A stretch of 64,000 nt of DNA from Diplolepis rosae. Taxonomy: Eukaryota > Arthropoda > Insecta > Hymenoptera > Diplolepididae. Of this stretch, positions 11,239 to 23,917 are shown in pieces. The stretch's first letter is position 1; the number at the start of each line of letters is the position of its first letter. Where the stretch lies: contig JAPYXD010000704.1 of the NCBI GenBank assembly GCA_030998225.1, positions 3,162,001-3,226,000 of the forward strand. Direction: 5' to 3'. A program made the translations under genes and the position numbers. The notes below the pieces were generated by a model. It worked only from the letters and a program-made list of their open reading frames with translations, had not been told where the DNA came from and ran no database searches.

Positions 11239-11853
11239 AAGATTATTTCACATGAAAAAAATTTGAAATATAGAAAATAATTTTATTTTTGCCCCAACTT
11301 TTTTTCTTATCGCTTCTTACCAAATTTTGAAAAATTATGCGATTTTAATAAATTACAAATCACTTTTTCAAGAAAAAGATTCCCTACAACTTAACCATTT
11401 CCAATTTTCGAAAATAAATAAATTATTAGCAAATTCAGCAATTTGTTTATAAAAATTTCGTTTTCGAAAATGTTTTTTTAATGGTTTCAGCCATTATAGA
11501 ATTCATTTTTAAAATCAAAAACGGTGAAGTTGTGAGAAATCTTTTTCTTGAAAAAGTGATTTGTAATTTAATAAAATCGAATAATTTTTTTAAATTTGGT
11601 AAGAAGCGATAAGAAAAAAAGTTGGGTCAAAAATAAAATTTATTAATAAAATTATTTTTCTGTGTTTTAAATTTTTTTCATGTGAAATTTAAAATTTATT
11701 AATAAAATTATTTTTCTGTGTTTTAAATTTTTTTCATGTGAAATAATCTTTTCTCTTTCAAAATAGCCCTTCAATAATAATATTGCTATTCTTGAAAGCA
11801 ACATTATCTATTTTTTCCTGAGGTCTAATTTTTGTGGATGACAACTACCTTAA

Positions 11854-12734
11854 GGGGCACAACTAGTTTGAAAGTTTGAAAATTTCGATTTTTTTTTTTT
11901 TTTTTGATTTTTCAACAGCTCAGCAGGCGTTTTTCGAAGAAGAGAAAGATGACTTGCATGGGCCCGGAATAGCAGATTAACTCTAGGTATGATATTTAAA
12001 AATGTATAACAATGGAATCAGTACTTTTATCTTAAAACGCGTTTTTCTAGAAACTATATTTTTCAAAATTGCTGCAGCTGTAAGTCGATAACAAATCATC
12101 CGATCGACTTGGGTCTTTTTTTAACTTATTAATGTATTCGTTTTTCCATACAATGACCCTCCAGTTTTATGAATGTATGAAAAATATAATTTTTCCAGGC
12201 CAAAAACCATCAGATTTTTGAGCAAAATTTTAATTTTTTTTTCAAAAATCTGCCATTTTGTTGCATTTTAATTTTTTTTACAATCGAGGGTCATTGTATA
12301 GGAAATATAATCTATTTTAATAAAATTTTTGGTTTTTATTATTTCAGGCACTGTGAAGGCTACAATCACTGCAGCAGTGGGAGAACTGTTTTTTTGACGA
12401 CTCAGGTGATGGTGGATAACTTGCTGGATGTCAAATTTGCTGCATTAGGTCAGTATTTTTATAACTTCAAAAAGAGATATGGTGGAGCCAGTGTGGCGAT
12501 TAAGTATGTCAACAATTTCAATTCATTTGAAACGTTTTATATATGGATGGCCCCTTATAGAAATTCTAATGGTTTTTGTTTCGTTTGAGATGAACTAGTT
12601 GCAAATTTCGATAAAGCTGTCACTTCAAATACGAAAACTGCAAGCATAAAAAACTCTATGTATTGCCGAACTCATTTTTCAGATTCGGGGCAACAAAATA
12701 TTTCGCAAAGTTGACAAAACTGTTAAACGAAAAC
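11854..12734. other. Unassigned stretch between TTAA foldback and mariner
   Basis: AT-rich with homopolymer runs. The part at 12350-12590 is less AT-rich and holds a 64-codon plus-strand frame (12394-12588). I recognise no domain. It might be an old exon or retrocopy, but nothing supports that beyond composition. Confidence 0.3.
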
Positions 12735-13560
12735 TTTGGATCACTGGAGCAAACGAATTTGGTCACAAGAAAAAAATTTTAGTTCATTCAACCAAAATTT
12801 TTTTTTTAATCAGCTAAATGCAGTCAACAAAACGATTTATGCTAACGTTTTTCCAATTCTCGAAACAATTGTTAAAGTCAATTTCTGGAATGGCCTTCAA
12901 TGCCTTTTTTGATTCGGCTTTTATCTCTTCAATCAAATCAAAACGGTGACCTCGGAGCGGTCTTTTGAGTTTACTGAATAGCCAGAAGTCACACGGTGCT
13001 AAGTCAGGCGAATATGGTGGTTGTGGAACGATATGAGTTGAACTTTTGGTGGAAAAGTCTCGAAGAATCAATGCAGTGTGAGCCGGTGCATTATCGTGAT
13101 GCAAAAACCACGAGTTTTCTGCCCAAAATATCTTTTAAAACCGTGTTGCCTGATCCTCTTGAAGTGACAATAGTATCAGCAAGGTCTCTAATTGCCAATT
13201 GACGATTTTTAAACACCAAATTTTTTATTTCCATGACTGTTCATCAGTTGATGTTTTTTTTCGTCCGGGGCGCTCGTTGTCTTCAACGCGTTCTCTGCCT
13301 TCTCTGAACATTTTATGCTACTCGAATGTTCTTGTATTCGATAGAGCCTGATCACCGAAGGCCTTCTGCAACATCCTCAACGTTTCTGCAAAAGAAATTT
13401 CATTCCGCACACAAAATTTAAAGAAACTTCTTTGCTCAACAAAATCAGACATTGTAAAAATAAAAAAAAAACCCTTTTTGTTGTTCACAAAATCGAGCGT
13501 CAGTATTAAACCATTGACGATAATGACATGAAATTTGACACAGATTTTTGTCACAGTGCT
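12735..13560 (-). mobile_element. mariner relic, internally deleted (DD34D)
   Basis: Minus strand. The N-terminal fragment at 13454-13318 reads DFVEQRSFFKFCVRNEIS and the first helix LRMLQKAFGD. After a large internal deletion the C-terminal part at 13104-12814 reads HHDNAPAHTA and then QPPYSPDLAPCDFWLF. Thirty-four residues separate the two visible Asp residues, as expected for mariner. The first catalytic Asp block and most of the DNA-binding domain are lost, and the reading frame is broken between the parts. Confidence 0.88.
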
Positions 13561-13599
13561 ACCAACTTAAAAACAAAATATATTTAAATTTGAAATTCC

Positions 13600-16248
13600 C
13601 GGTTTCATTTGGACACAGTAGTACAGAGTAGTTCAAGAAAGGATTATCGCGGACAAATTGACCTGTAGGTCGCAAATTTTAACCGATTTACTTTTTTTCA
13701 TTCTGATTATATATGATAAAGTATAGGTTTTATTTGAAATTTGACTTTTTTAATTTTCATCAAATCTCGACGTTTCCAGATCCCTCGAGTAAGGAAAAGC
13801 CATTTTCACAACACAATTCATCGACTTTTATCAGACTCAGAAACAAGTGAAAGTCAACTTGTTCGTCCATTATTTCTCAGCATCACATGGAATGGGAAAC
13901 TAATGAAAGTTTATTCAAAAAAGAAATGGTAAAATTTTATTTATGGAAAAAATTTATTTAGAAAAATATGAGACCCTCGCACACCGTGTTCAAGAAATCT
14001 AAGGAATCTATTGTTTTCCGGCGGAATACAATTTCGGACAAATATAAAAGTTTGATAAGTGAAATTTTATAATTTCTTTTTTGAATAAACTTTCATTCGT
14101 TTCCCATGCCATGTTCTCTAGTTTCATATTTTTAATATTTTCTTTGTTGACATCAGCTTTTTGGGCTTCGCTTCTTTTCTTCTCGTTTTCTAAATTATTT
14201 TAAATAATTTCACAAATTTGAAGTTTTACAACTTTTTTGTCCTGAGCTCAGATTTTGGTTGAATCCAAGAAAAATGATGAAAATTTACTTGTTACATTAC
14301 TGACGCTCTATGTAAATCTCATTTTGAAATGAGTCAGGAAAAGTTGAAAAATATTAGATAGATGAAACTGAAATTCATGTTTACTCGTAAAATGATATAA
14401 AACAAGAAAAAAGGCTAGAAATTGCTAGAAACAATACAACAAAGTTTTCTGAAAAATAAAAAAGAATATTATTAATTATTAAAATCAGGAAGTATATTGC
14501 CCTTAATAATTAATGTATGTAGCACTATATTGGCTTTAGGGTCATAAATAAAAAAATGGATGTCAATCAGAGGTTTTGACTAGCATAGAATTTTTTCAAT
14601 AAAAATGTTGAGTAATTAACAGTTCTTTTTACAAGTTAATAAAGAAACAATGTCATTTTAAATTTTCTGACACTTACATACTAAAGCAAAAATTTTAATT
14701 GTAATTTCAAAGTTTCTTTATCAACTTGTCGAAAAGAAATGTTAATTACTCAAACATTTTTATCAAAGAAATTCTATGTTAGAAACCTTTTTTCTGTATT
14801 TTTTAGATTCAAAATATTCCCCTCCTATTCCCCCTTAAGGGGAGTAATTTGAGGAGCTTTCTGATTATTATTTGAAAAAAATAAACAGAATTTTGATTTT
14901 TTCAAAAATTAGTTTTTACAATTTCAAAAGGCTCAAAAATTCCCTAATTTTCAGAATTCTGGGCAGATATGACTGGATAACCAACTCATGCATTTTTTTG
15001 GAGGACTGATTTGGTATATCAATTTGTATTCCAATCATATCATTTTTCGAAAGATATCATGTCGTCAGACTCCAACAAACAACTACAGGCAGACAGACAC
15101 TTTCATAAAAATCGTTTTTTCTTACTAAGGGGGTCTCAAAACATCGAGATTTGATGAAAATTCGAAAAGTCAAATTTCACATAAAACCAATACCTCCCCA
15201 TATTTAATGAAAATGTTAAGTGTAATCCCGAAACAAATTTTAGTTTGTTAAACAAAAAAGTTTTTTTGACTGCATTTGGCTGATTAATAAAAATATTTAG
15301 GTTGGATGAACTACATTTTGTTCTTCTGGACTAAACTCCTTTGCTCGAGTGAATCAAAGCTTTTTTTTGAACAGTTTTTTTAACTTTACGAAATATTTTG
15401 TTGCTACAAACTTTTTAGGTTGAATTCACTAAATAAATTTGTTTTGATTGGATCAAAAAAATTATTGGACAGCGTGAAAGACATGTTGAGTATATGATCA
15501 AGAAAAATATTTTATAGAATTAACCAAACATTTTTGACCAAAAAATTATGTTGGGTCAACTATTCTCTAGACATCCTTTGCCGAAACTCAAGATATCGAA
15601 GGAAACGTCAAACAAATGACAGATAGACAGACAGGATTAAAGAAACCCCTTTTTTGGAACCAGGGGATCATGAAAGGTGGACATTTGTTAAAAAAAGTAA
15701 TTGTCAAATTTTACAAAAATCTAATATCTTTTCATATGTGATGAGAATGTGAAAGTTGATTTGGATAAGTTGATAAAATACTTTGCGACTTTAACAAAAC
15801 CATTTTTTTAATTGAACAAAAATTGTTTTCTGGGTGCATGAATTAATTAATTGATGCATTTCACTTAATATGGAAAATCAAAAAAATGCAATCTGGGCAA
15901 TTTTCTAACTTATTGTAAATGTTCTGAAACTGAGATTAGCAAAATATTCTGTGATGAAAACAAACTTTTCCACAATATTCAGTTCTCTAACTAATGATAA
16001 AAATGGCAACCATGTTTCTGCTCTGAAGAATCTTCTTGAACTCTAGAGACATTTGAGACTTATTAGGCCTTGAAATGGCGATTAATAACTCTCATAAGAA
16101 GGCTCGCTCAGCCAAAAAAAGGCGAAATAAAAAGGATCTTCTAATAAATAGTGATGTCCTTTTCTTATCCTGTATTTACCATAAGCAGGAATGTCATTCA
16201 TCAAGATCCATCATTCCCTTTGGCGCTTCTTATATTATAACAGCTATC
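13600..16248. repeat. Degenerate interspersed repeats with 'GGGGGTCTCAAAAC' family fragments
   Basis: The phrase GGGGTCTCAAAAC followed by CACATAAAACCAATACCTCC occurs at 15127-15215 and inverted at about 13705-13790. A decayed form lies at 15600-15750. The same family is better preserved at 30500-30600 and 42175-42290. An inverted copy of a different repeat (TTGGCTTTAGGGTC) is at 14530. No gene is visible; the 63-codon frame at 13741-13932 lies in repeat sequence. Confidence 0.5.
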
Positions 16249-16252
16249 TTAA

Positions 16253-17967
16253 CCCATTAACGCCCAAAATCATAGACTTTTTAATTCATTTTTGTCCCTT
16301 GTTGCCAATGCGAAAAAGGGAATATATCATGACCAAACCTTGTATATTTAATATTTTTGGGTCTTCTCTTTCGATTTATGAAGTCAAAATTACATTACCG
16401 TGCACTGGAAAACCAATATGGCGGATTTTATTTTAAAAAAGTACCAAAAATTTGAAATTTTTTTTTATTGTTTTTTTTCAAATGGATAAAACATATTGAT
16501 CTATTTCAAGCTATGGACAAAGGTGGACAAAATAGTTTTAGTTTATGAAAAATATTATTTGGTCCAGCTCCTTATGTTTTATCTTTTCCAAAATGGCGTA
16601 AAACCATGGAAGTTTGGAAAATAGGCGTTTTTTTATGACATTTCTAAGATAATTGGATAATACACGGAATTTTATTGATCAAATTGTCAAATTTTGGTTG
16701 ATCAATTATGTACAGACTTCTTCTAGTATATGTAATGACCTGATTAATGGCGGATTCAATATGGCGCTTGGAGAACTTGGGAAATACCGAGCTTTTTCAA
16801 GATTATCGTTGATGAAGATTCCTGAACCTTTATTAAATTCAATTTTCCTATGTTTTTTGGCACAGTATATGAAAATCCGGTGACAGTGTTAGAAAATCGA
16901 CAATGGCGGATCCAATATAGCGGTCCAAATATTGAAGATTCAATAATGTGCTAATCAAAAAAATATTTTCGTATTTTATGTAAAATTTGTGATCAAAAAT
17001 GTCTCTAGCCATTTTTTGATTGAGAGCGCTGATTCAGCGGAAAAAATTCGTAAAGTTCTGAATTTATATTTCACGATCTGCTGTTTGCTTTAGCTTTCTT
17101 AATATAAACGATAATTTGCTATGAAAAACATACGAAAAAAATTATTATACAGAATTATATCGCCCGTTCGCCGGTTCTTATAAACGTTTCCCAACACTTA
17201 CCACGTGAAGGTGGGCGGTCAAGAGTCTCTTTTTTAGTTTTTTTCTTAATTTTTCGGATTTTATAATTTTTTTGTAATTTTTAAGATTTTATGTTCTTTT
17301 TTTTGTATATTTTTGTCTATTTTTTAATAATTTTTCAAATTGTACGTACTTTTATATTTCCTATAACTTTGCTACACTGAAACTCAAGCGTTGGAGAATG
17401 TTCCATCAACGATAATCTTGAAAAAGCTCGGTATTTCCCAAGTTCTCCAAGCGCCATATTGAATCCGCCATTAATCAGGTCATTACATATACTAGAAGAG
17501 GTCTGTAAATAATTTATCAATCAAAATTTGACAATTTGATCAATGAAATTCCGTGTATTATCCAATTATCTTAGAAATGTCATAAAAAAACGCCTATTTT
17601 CAAAACTTCCATGGTTTTACGCCATTTTGGAAAAGATAAAACATAAGGAGCTGGACCAAATAATATTTTTCATAAACTACAACTATTTTGTCCACCTTTG
17701 TCCATAGTTTGAAATAGATCAATATGTTTTATCCATTTGAAAAAAAAACAATAAAAAAAAAATTTCAAATTTTTGGTACTTTTTTCAAATAAAATCCGCC
17801 ATATTGGTTTTCCAGTGCACGGTAATGTAATTTTGACTTCATAAATCGAAAGAGAAGACCCAAAAATATTAAATATACAAGGTTTGGTCATGATATATTC
17901 CCTTTTTCGCATTGGCAGCAAGGGACAAAAATAAGTTAAAAAGCCTGTCATTTTGGGCGTTAATGGG
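16253..17967. mobile_element. Large TTAA-flanked foldback (CCCATTAACGCC ends)
   Basis: TTAA at 16249-16252 and 17968-17971. The two arms (about 16253-16830 and 17378-17967) are inverted copies of nearly 590 bp with few differences, enclosing a spacer of about 550 bp. Matching open frames on opposite strands (for example 16653-16883 and 17335-17520) are the same arm read from either end and are not genes. Confidence 0.88.
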
Positions 17968-19030
17968 TTAATGGCACGACTCTAATTCATCTAAATTAGT
18001 AAAAAAATCAGACTGAAAAAAAACTAGTTTGATTGACCACTTAGCTAGTAAAATTACTACTTTTTTTATGGTTAAATTATACACAAAAATATTTGCTTAA
18101 ATAAATTAGCAAAATTTTGCTGGGTTGATTTTGGAGTCAATCTCGTGGTAGAAAATAGAAACATTCCAAAATATAATGCAAAAATATTATTAAAAATGCT
18201 TATTTTTATGAGCAAATCATCAAGTCTTTTCAGTAGTTAATAAAAAATTATCCAGGAATCACCGGTCCTATAAATTTGACCGAAATTGATGTAATAAGTA
18301 TACCTACTATTAAAAGTATTGTTTATTGTTCGTTTACTCCTTGCTTTATTATTTATAACAATTGTTATAAACAAAAAGGTTTATGTAACTAAATTGATTT
18401 TTTAATATTTTTTTTATAAAACTTTAATATAAAAGGAAACTTTTTAATTTCTTGAAATTTCCTCTTGTGACGAGACGTTATTTATTTACAGTCATTTAAA
18501 CAATCTATTTTTTAATAATCTCCTTTCCCCTGCAGACCACAATTTTAAAGATACTCGCGATAACTTTTTTTTTATATTGTTAGTTTCACCAGACACAGTA
18601 TAATCATCCTGGGTAGCGTTTTCAATATTCGCTCCTTATTATTTATAACAGTTGTTATATACAATAATAATAATAATAAAAGTGATAACTTTTTTCTATA
18701 TTGTTAGTTTTACCATACACAGTATAATTATCTTGAGTAGCGGATATTGAAAACCCTACTCAAAATAATTATACTGTGTATGGTAAAACTAACAATATAA
18801 AAAAAAGTTATCGTGAGTTTCTCTAAAATTGTGGCCTGTAGGGGAAAGGAGATTGTTAAAAAATAGATTGTTTAAATGCGGTTGTAAATAAAAAATGGAT
18901 CATCCCACGAGAAGATTTCAAGAGATTACACAGTTTCCTTTTACAATGTATTAAAGTTTAATAAAAAAATATAAGAAAATTAATTTAGTTACATTAGCGC
19001 TTTGTTTATAACAATTGTTATAAATAATAT

Positions 19031-19168
19031 TAAATATTTAAAGAATTTGAAAATCTTTCTGTGGAAAAAAAGACGCTTTCGACTGCGCTGGGATTCGAGC
19101 CCAGGTCTTTCGATTGCCGGTCGAATCTTTTTTTCCACAAAAAGATTTTCAAATTCTTTAAATATTTG
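19031..19168. repeat. Hairpin element with tRNA T-arm-like core
   Basis: Arms of about 40 bp (AATATTTAAAGAATTTGAAA at 19032 onward and complement to 19168) enclose a centre that on the minus strand reads CTGGG-CTCGAAT-CCCAG (19088-19104). This is a perfect 5-bp stem with 7-base loop, matching a tRNA T-arm and the consensus B box. It is followed on that strand by CGCAGTCG. No complete cloverleaf can be drawn. A second, diverged copy is at 32955-33040 and the arm sequence alone recurs at 45903-45935. Confidence 0.6.
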
Positions 19169-19411
19169 AATTCAATTGCATTATTGCGATATACTATAAG
19201 AGTTTGAAATTGTCTACGAGGACACCTGTCGACATCGTATCCTATCTGATACGCGACTAGTGAACCTCCGATAATGTAGGCATTGACAAAAATTTCAAAC
19301 TCACTTAATTAATTAAAAATATTAAATATTGTTGAGGTTCTTAATGTTTATCTGTCACACGGGCAATTTTGTTAAGTTTCTTCCTTTTTGTATTTTTTAT
19401 AGAAATTCTCA

Positions 19412-19440
19412 CTGATGAGGACTTCAATTTGAGTCGAAAC
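19412..19440 (+). ncRNA. Hammerhead-core-like motif (CTGATGA-hairpin-GAAAC)
   Basis: CTGATGA at 19412-19418, a hairpin-forming stretch with GACT/AGTC, then GAAAC at 19436-19440. The two single-stranded blocks match the conserved hammerhead ribozyme core. However, one G sits unpaired before stem II, and no cleavage-site strand or stem I/III was demonstrated. Activity is unproven. Related copies lie at 21090, 21881, 23024, 24220 and 61994. Confidence 0.35.
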
Positions 19441-20199
19441 GTTTGAAAATATGAAACTTTGAGTTATATTTTTTCTGGACCCTATAAAGTCAACTAAGAA
19501 CATCAACAATATTTAATATTAATACTAAGAATCAATATAAGTCCTGTTCATTATTGTTATAAATAATGAAGCAATGATTTAACGAACAATAAACAATGTT
19601 TTTAATAGTAGGTGTACTTGTTGCATCAATTTCGGTCAAACTTATAAGACCGGTGATTCCTGGATAATTTTTTATGAACAACTGAAAAGACTTGACGATT
19701 TGCTTTTAAAAATTGGCATTTTTTAACAATAATAAATGAATAGAAGTATCCATTCGAACGGAATATTTCTTTTTTCTATCACGAGAATGATGATAATAGA
19801 TAATGCACAAGTTTCAAATTTTTTCGATCAATAGTTCCTTAGATAAAATTTGCCAAATATGTCATTTTTATTGGAAAATGAATTGTTTATGGTACTATAA
19901 CTCAAAAATGGTTGGTTGTACAAAAAAAATTCAAGAGGCAAAAACGTTGTATTTTCCCTTGAGAATGCTAAAAGTGATTTTAGAAAATTTTCTTCATAAA
20001 TAATGAAATTGTTCAATAAAATTGTTAAAAAAAACTGATCAGGTTTTCGAAAACATACCCAAGATATTCCTTATCAGGGAACTTGAGTTACATTATTTCT
20101 GGACCCTGAAGCAAAATTAAAAACCAATTACTATTTTTTGTCCTTCTAAAAAAAGTTATACCCAGGACCTCTTATTGCACACAGAAGTGCTAATGGCGA

Positions 20200-21060
20200 C
20201 TGATCCATATAAATCAATTTTCATTCCAAAGAATTTCCATGTGTTTTTATCAAAGGTTCTTCTGTATAATTTTATGCAAATTTTCTCATGTTTCTCATAT
20301 TATCAAAGACTACTCCAAAATATGGTTTATGTCTGCAATATTCTGATCACCTTCAGTTGATAATTTACAAATACAGAATAATCAGAAGATATTTTGATTA
20401 GGATACATGTTTTATAAAAAATAATGTTTTCAACACTAGACTCCTCATGAGCAATTCTCAGCCTTTAATATGTCCTCAAAACTACAATTTAGCAGCTTTT
20501 ATAGTATATACCTATATATTCTAGTTATTTAGCTAAGGCATTTAAAAATTTATGTGCTATAATTAAAATTTTTTTATTCCTAATAATTTTTACATGCTCT
20601 ATGAAGATGTTCTGTTTAATTTATGATTATTTTCTCATGTTATTCTTATATTACAAAAGATTACTAATAAATATATTTTATGTCTGCCATATTCAGGTTA
20701 CCTTCGTTTCATATTTTATAAATATAGAGCTATTAAAAACACTTTTTGTTAGGCTAAATATTGTTGCGAAAAAAAAACAATGTCCAGTTATTTTCTCAAA
20801 AATAATCGTGTTAAAGTTTTGTGTTAGTTACGTACTTACATCTATATTTTCCGTAATATTTATACAGAAATATTTTTTAGTTTTAGCTTAGGCTTTTCAA
20901 AGTTCACGTTTCTAGAATTCAATTGGTATTTTAAAGAATTTTCATGTGTTTTATTCAAGTTTTTCTGTATAATTTCATGTAAATATGCTCATCTTGTTAG
21001 TATTTTCACATTGTCAAAGTTTACTCTAAAATAGGGTTTACATAATTAATATTTTAGCTA
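20200..21060. repeat. About 350-bp unit repeated three times
   Basis: A phrase combining TTCTGTATAATTTTATG, a TTTTCTCATGTT block and CAAAGACTACTCCAAAATA recurs near 20260, 20610 and 20960, giving a period of about 350 bp. Related single copies occur at about 22900-23010, inverted at 21930-22020, and at 61860-61960. Copies are about 70-80% alike by eye. Non-coding. Confidence 0.5.
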
Positions 21061-21880
21061 TTTTTTTGATACATTCAAAATAAAAATCACTGATGACAAT
21101 TCCGATCAGAGTTGGAACGTTTGAAGGAAAAAAACGAAACTTTGAGTTACATTATTTCTGGATCCTGAAGCTAAATTAAAAACAAACTACCATAAATTTC
21201 ATATGAGTTCTATTTTTTGTTTATTAATTAAAAATGTTATTAAAAATATAAACTTGGTTTCCAAAAAAACTATACGAGACTCGAAAAAAATGTTGTCATG
21301 AAAACTGTTCATCTCAAAAAGATATACAAATTTACTTCAGAGTATTTGGTTCAATCAACTAAAAAATTTGTTTGATTTAACCAAATCGTATCCAAACAAA
21401 CTTAGCTATTTTCTGTTTGATATTTTAGAAATAATGACCACTAATGACTAATTGTATAAAATTGTATAAAACCACTAATTGACTATAAAATCTTTTGAAA
21501 TTCCATATTTGGTTGCATAAAACAAATTCTTTGGTTGATCCAACTAATTTTTGTTTGGGGAAACCAAATATTTTATAGAGTATGCTATATAGTAAATAGT
21601 ATTTCAGTTTTTTCTAAGTGCAGAAAAATCCTCGTAACATTGACGATACTATTCATATTTTCACCATATATTTCACATGCATTCACTGTATTAAAGTCAA
21701 GTACTTTAGACATTATTGCACTCAGAAAAAAATGTACTTGATCTAACTGAACCATTTTGATAAGTGAACCAAGATCAATGGTAAAGTTGAAAAAAATTTG
21801 TTTTTCATACGATGTTGTTGTTAATAATTGGCTTTAGGGTCCAGAAATGAAAAATCAGGAAGTTACATATACTTTTAAAC

Positions 21881-21909
21881 GTTTCGACTCTGATCGGAGT
21901 CCTCATCAG
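21881..21909 (-). ncRNA. Hammerhead-core-like motif, best preserved copy
   Basis: On the minus strand: CTGATGA, then G, then GACTC-CGATCA-GAGTC (a perfect 5-bp stem), then GAAAC. This is the copy with the best stem II. It is the inverse of the copies at 23024-23052 and 21090-21118, and it lies next to TTGGCTTTAGGGTCCAGAAAT, which also accompanies other copies. Confidence 0.4.
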
Positions 21910-22105
21910 TGATCTTTATTTATAAAATATCAAAACTATTTTGGAAGAAACTTTGGTAATGTGAAAAATGTAAAAATGTAAACTTTCGTGAGAAAATTTA
22001 CGTAAAATTGTACAGAAAACATCGATAAATTACCTAAAAACTTCCCTAGGAATAACAATAAAATTTTAGCACATAACTCTATAAGATACATTAACTAAAA
22101 AACTA

Positions 22106-22106
<1 letters not shown>

Positions 22107-22149
<43 letters not shown>
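22107..22149. repeat. (TA)n microsatellite
   Basis: About 21 uninterrupted TA units ending in TGTGTG. A second, shorter (TA)n is at 26959-26991. Confidence 0.95.
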
Positions 22150-22154
<5 letters not shown>

Positions 22155-22155
<1 letters not shown>

Positions 22156-22715
22156 CTAAATGTCATTGAAGATATAGATGAAAGTATATATACAGTATAA
22201 AATTACAAAGGATTATTTATGAAAATTAGGTTAGAATTGCTAATACGAATTCTAAACTGGTAGAAATTTCTATCGCAAATTCCCAAGACATGTGAGTGGA
22301 GTTTTATTCAGCTACGGCCTCACAAAATTATGACAGAATTTCAGAAACTTCTGTTACTTTTAAGTAAATTTATGAAAAGAAAAAAAATTTTGAATTTCAT
22401 TGACAAAGTGTTGAATATTCTGTATAAATGTTTCTCTGGAAATACTGAAACTTGTAATAGGAATAATTTTACGTTTTGGTAACCGAAGTTTAATGAAGTT
22501 ACATGCAACTGAAAATTCAGCCACAAGCAACTGAAACTCAGTTACAGTTACGTAATTTTATGATAAATTTTATAAAGGTTCTGTTACAGTTTGGTAGTCT
22601 TAAGATACATTTTATGAAAATTCAGTTGAGCTCCATAATATTAAGAAAAATTTAGAAAATTCAGTACATTTTCCCAAATTTCAAGATACCTTTACTCAAA
22701 ACATCGTAAACACTC
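22155..22715. repeat. Repeat copy, inverted partner at 26450-26880
   Basis: The segment containing GGAATAATTTTACGTTTTGG and TTTACTCAAAACATCGTAAA is present in reverse orientation at 26450-26880. Both lie close to a (TA)n run and probably come from one element family. No coding. Confidence 0.55.
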
Positions 22716-23023
22716 TCTAAATCGGGATCAGTCAAATTTCCACCAACTGAATCAGTGATTATTCCTAGCAGATTGGAAATTTTTCGTAATCAAAATACTA
22801 AAGATTCGAAAAATTATATGAAACTTTAGTAAAGTTTGGTATTTCGCTGCGGAGAATTCTCACTATGACACGTTTTAACCTAAATTGAAACGTAGTTTAG
22901 CAAAAATTGTAAACAATTTCATGTCAATTTTCTCACGATATTTTATATTTCTACATTTTTCACATTACCAAAGTTTATTCCAAAATAGGGTTCATATGTG
23001 CAATATTTTATAAATAAAGATCA

Positions 23024-23052
23024 CTGATGAGGACTCCGATCACAGTTGAAAC
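23024..23052 (+). ncRNA. Hammerhead-core-like motif
   Basis: CTGATGA at 23024-23030 and GAAAC at 23048-23052 with a weaker stem II (GACTC against CAGTT). Same repeat family as 21881-21909 in the opposite orientation. Confidence 0.3.
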
Positions 23053-23917
23053 GTTTGAAAGTATATGTAACTTCCTGATTTATCATTTCTTAACTCTAAA
23101 GCCAATTATTAACAACAAAATCGTATGAAATTATTATTTGAGGGTCGATACAAGTCCTATTTTATGAAAATTTGATTTAATCAACTAAAAATTTTGTTCA
23201 AATGTATAATAAGCAAATTCTTTGGTTGATACAACTAAATTTTGTTTAAAGCAACCAAATATTTTCCTGCACTGAAAAAAATATAGAACTGACAACTTTT
23301 TCTTTGTTGTCCCAATAAAATTTTAGTTCTCCTTACAAAAAGTTTTATCCATCAAAAAACAATAATAAATTCTTTTTTGGTTCAAGAAATAGGTGTTCAT
23401 GAAATACGAGATTTTGAAATTTTCCTTAAAAATTTGAGGACTTTCTGTAATTATTTTTAAAAAATGTTGTCATCAATGCAGAAAGTTTTGTAATTTTTAG
23501 TGGCAGTTGTAGAACACTTATCAAACACTCTCGAATAAGAGCTTGTATTCAAGATTAGAAAATAATTCTGTAAAATTTGAAGAGCTTATTTTTGATGTGT
23601 AAGTTAGTAAACATATAAATTGACTAAATTTAAGTAAAATTTATTTCGATCCAGTATGTTCTTTCTGACTCAATCAAATTTTACCTAGATTAAGTACATT
23701 TCTATTGGAGATATATGTTAACCCCTTTATGGTCCAAGGTTAATAAAAACTTTAAAGTGACATGCTTGATAACATGTATAGTATTATATTGACCCAAATT
23801 CATAGAATTTTTGTTAATTTCTTGTTATTTTGGCATAGGGTCAGTTTCATCTTATTTTATTTGATTAAAAATGTCACTATTAGATGTAAAACTGCACAAA
23901 AAGAAAGAAAGACAAAC

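Larger units (their letters stand above)
10542..11849. mobile_element. TTAA-flanked foldback element (GGTAGTTG ends)
   Basis: TTAA at 10538-10541 and 11850-11853. Outer arms 10542-10638 and about 11750-11849 are inverted copies (GGTAGTTGATCC... and complement). The arms then continue inward (11239-11430 against about 11480-11748), so the element was one long hairpin before a 593 bp GC-richer element (10646-11238) entered its left arm. A relative with the same GGTAGTTG end and a similar inner sequence (GCTTCTTACC region) is at 45608-46294. No coding capacity. Confidence 0.8.
18219..19712. mobile_element. Compound foldback with several palindrome levels
   Basis: Outer arms 18219-18372 and about 19553-19712 are inverted (AATCATCAAGTCTTTTCAG and complement). 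Inside, 18373-18640 pairs with about 18760-19010. A central pair around TGTTAGTTTTACCATACAC lies at 18690-18810. TTATAACAATTGTTATAA recurs at the arm junctions. A second hairpin element with a tRNA T-arm-like centre (19031-19168) and a hammerhead-core-like motif (19412-19440) sit in the right part. No coding. Confidence 0.7.

Noticed and set aside
16653..17951. Open frames of 60-93 codons on both strands, repeated in mirrored positions
   Set aside because: They are the two arms of one foldback element translated in opposite directions; no protein motif.
19080..19125. Possible tRNA gene
   Set aside because: Only the T-arm is present; no acceptor, D-arm or anticodon arm can be folded around it.
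20200..21060. 350-bp periodic repeats as a satellite array
   Set aside because: Only three diverged units and scattered copies elsewhere; looks like dispersed transposon sequence, not a satellite.
22107..22149. Possible CRISPR-like regular repeat
   Set aside because: Simple (TA)n microsatellite; no spacers.
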